Source: an uncultured Cytophagales bacterium (GTDB lineage Bacteria > Bacteroidota > Bacteroidia > Cytophagales > Thermoflexibacteraceae). From it: a stretch of 64,000 bases of DNA. The stretch covers positions 62,001 through 126,000 of the forward strand of contig CALHUI010000001.1 in the NCBI GenBank assembly GCA_938039675.1, written 5' to 3'. A model generated the notes under the pieces. It was not told the DNA's origin, did not search any database, and saw nothing but the letters and a program-made list of their open reading frames with translations. Numbering within the stretch: the first letter of the stretch is position 1; each line of letters opens with the position of its first letter. This document shows, piece after piece, positions 63,005 to 64,000 of this stretch. Position numbers and translations under genes: made by a program.

Positions 63005-63065
63005 CATTAGTCAGCAGGATATTCGGCAAGGGTTTCCCGCATTGCATCTGCTGGTGATACAAAAA

Positions 63066-63100
63066 TTTACACAAAGTATTTTTCGCAAAATCACTTACAC
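63066..63100 (+). repeat. Dispersed AT-rich intergenic repeat copy
   Basis: TTTACACAAAGTATTTTTCG, then CAAAATCACTTACAC, in the 184-base gap after the BNR protein. Confidence 0.5.
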
Positions 63101-63126
63101 TTTTTTAAACAGAAACGGTAAAAAGC

Positions 63127-63166
63127 AAAATCCCGACAAGTTTTCAGGAGGATTTGTCGGGATTTT
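63127..63166. terminator. Bidirectional terminator between BNR protein and glutathione peroxidase
   Basis: AAAATCCCGACAA (63127-63139) pairs with TTGTCGGGATTTT (63154-63166), 13 pairs, followed by T on the plus strand; the A-rich left arm gives T on the other. It serves both converging genes. Confidence 0.85.
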
Positions 63167-63188
63167 TGTTATCGTCGAACCGTGGCGA

Positions 63189-63788
63189 TTAATTAACGCC
63201 AATGGCTGTTAATATATCATTGCTCATAGGCTTAATACCAGAGCCGTAAAACTTCACCAATTCGCCTTTCTCATTAACCAAGTACTTGCAGAAATTCCAC
63301 TTAGGTGCCTCGCTATTCCATCCGTTTAGCTCTTTGGTAGACAGCCACTTATAAAGGGGATGCATGTCATCGCCTTTAACAGAAATTTTCTCAAACATCT
63401 GAAAAGACACTCCGTAGGTTGTACGGCAAAATTCAGCAATTTCTGCATTGCTGCCCGGCTCTTGGTTGCCGAAATTATTTGCAGGAAAGCCCAAAATAAC
63501 CACTTTGTCGCCGTGTTTCTTGTTGAGTTCTTCCAACTCGGCATACTGCGGAGTATAGCCGCATTTGGAGGCTACGTTTACAAGGAGCACCTTTTTACCT
63601 TTAAACGTGCTGAAGTCCACCTCATTACCGTTGATGTCCTTCATTTTAAAATCGTAGAAAGAGGGTTTTTCCTGCATGGCGGTTTTATTAATAATGCTTG
63701 CCTCGGCCGTTTCGGGTCTAGATTTAGTTTCGTTGGCGCCCACACAGGCACTTACAAACAGTAAATAAGCTAAAAAGATGTGGTTCAT
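63189..63788 (-). CDS. Glutathione peroxidase-family lipoprotein
   Basis: A 199-residue protein. The signal ends FVSAC, with the lipid Cys at 15. The peroxidase domain shows NVASKCGYTPQYAELEEL with the peroxidatic Cys76, GFPANNFGNQEPGSNAEI, and the late WNFCKYLVNEKGELV (Trp and Asn of the active site). The usual FPCNQFG is FPANNFG, so the active-site Gln is replaced by Asn and a nearby Cys by Ala. It reduces peroxides at the envelope, probably with thioredoxin as donor, since the cell is predicted to lack glutathione. It faces the terminator at 63127. Confidence 0.9.
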   Translation of the reverse strand: MNHIFLAYLLFVSACVGANETKSRPETAEASIINKTAMQEKPSFYDFKMKDINGNEVDFSTFKGKKVLLVNVASKCGYTPQYAELEELNKKHGDKVVILGFPANNFGNQEPGSNAEIAEFCRTTYGVSFQMFEKISVKGDDMHPLYKWLSTKELNGWNSEAPKWNFCKYLVNEKGELVKFYGSGIKPMSNDILTAIGVN

Positions 63789-63862
63789 AATGAATCATGA
63801 AGAGGTTTAACAATTTATTGCAACTACAACAATTGTTGTTACATATTTGTTCAGCTTCGGCA

Positions 63863-64000
63863 CTAAATTTTTAATGCGCTTTTCGCAGATTGCAAATCGC
63901 GGTAGAACGATTGTTCGGTAGCCTCGGAGTAGCGAATGGCACGCTGTCTGAAATTTTCGTAGGACTCATATACTTTTTTGCTGACGGGGTCTGTCGCAAT
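63863..64000 (-). CDS. TRAP transporter substrate-binding protein, C-terminal end (right edge cut)
   Basis: A frame runs open on the minus strand from the right edge to a TAG at 63863-63865, giving 45 residues that begin IATDPVSKKVYESYENFRQRAIRYSEA and end DLQSAKSALKI. This is the C-terminal helix pattern of DctP-type TRAP binding proteins (DPVSKKVYxSYxxF). The rest lies outside. The dctM-dctQ permeases are at 39347-41193, so the three parts of one transporter, if they belong together, are not in one operon. Confidence 0.6.
   Translation of the reverse strand: MATDPVSKKVYESYENFRQRAIRYSEATEQSFYRDLQSAKSALKI

Overview
The window looks like a chromosome segment of a Bacteroidota bacterium, probably of the Cytophagales. 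The evidence is a 390-residue long-form NusB, a TonB-dependent receptor with a carboxypeptidase-like plug extension, a TonB-like protein at the left edge, BshA of bacillithiol synthesis, ComB, an unusually basic small-lipoprotein cluster, and many promoters of the Bacteroidota type (TTG, about 20 bases, then TAnnTTTG). Most genes are housekeeping or metabolic. There is no phage, insertion sequence or CRISPR array. Three tRNA genes (Arg-ACG, Cys-GCA, Leu-CAG) are present.

Layout. 1-5.8 kb: end of a TonB-like protein, a STAS-like protein, a ferredoxin-mlaE-mlaF operon, a secreted thioredoxin-SPOR fusion, and a glycosyltransferase with a 2OG-Fe(II) oxygenase. 6-15.4 kb: purL, 3-hydroxybutyryl-CoA dehydrogenase, a decayed periplasmic protein gene, an APC permease, an FtsX-like permease, dnaJ and grpE. 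15.5-22 kb: tRNA-Arg, a zinc-ribbon membrane protein, remnants of a Crp-type regulator and a patatin, lnt, two tandem NTF2-like proteins (the second with an in-frame amber codon) and a beta-barrel protein. 22-30 kb: a fused DppD-DppF ATPase, SGNH esterase, gamma-glutamylcyclotransferase, hemA, pcm, tRNA-Cys, a secreted endonuclease, a LysM protein and smpB. 30-34 kb: an acetyltransferase-argG-xseB-comB run. It is preceded by a 31-codon ORF with Arg codons at its end and a hairpin that overlaps its stop codon, and this looks like an attenuator. Two small membrane-envelope proteins follow.

34-44 kb: TonB receptor, Gfo/Idh oxidoreductase, a surface-protein remnant, cyclase, TRAP permeases dctM-dctQ, a degraded ORF, and type II NADH dehydrogenase. 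44.2-46.3 kb: three overlapping genes for mini-lipoproteins of 46-54 residues, divergent from adenine deaminase. 46-50 kb: STAS-like protein, nusB, YtxH protein, LUD protein, universal stress protein, tRNA-Leu. 50.4-57 kb: acetyltransferase remnant, an RtcR-like sigma-54 activator co-transcribed with a short lipoprotein-like gene, a cation P-type ATPase, a TPR protein and lipA. 57-64 kb: bshA, thiolase, a large BNR/VPS10-type secreted protein, glutathione peroxidase and the end of a TRAP substrate-binding protein.

Seven genes are broken by frameshifts, stops or truncation, and several have more than one lesion. A short AT-rich intergenic sequence (around TTTACACAAA) recurs at least seven times, twice next to a CCTGACAGG palindrome. 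The most interesting unexplained items are the candidate Arg leader upstream of argG, the mini-lipoprotein operon with its promoter inside the divergent ade gene, the orphan RtcR-like regulator, and the thioredoxin-SPOR fusion.
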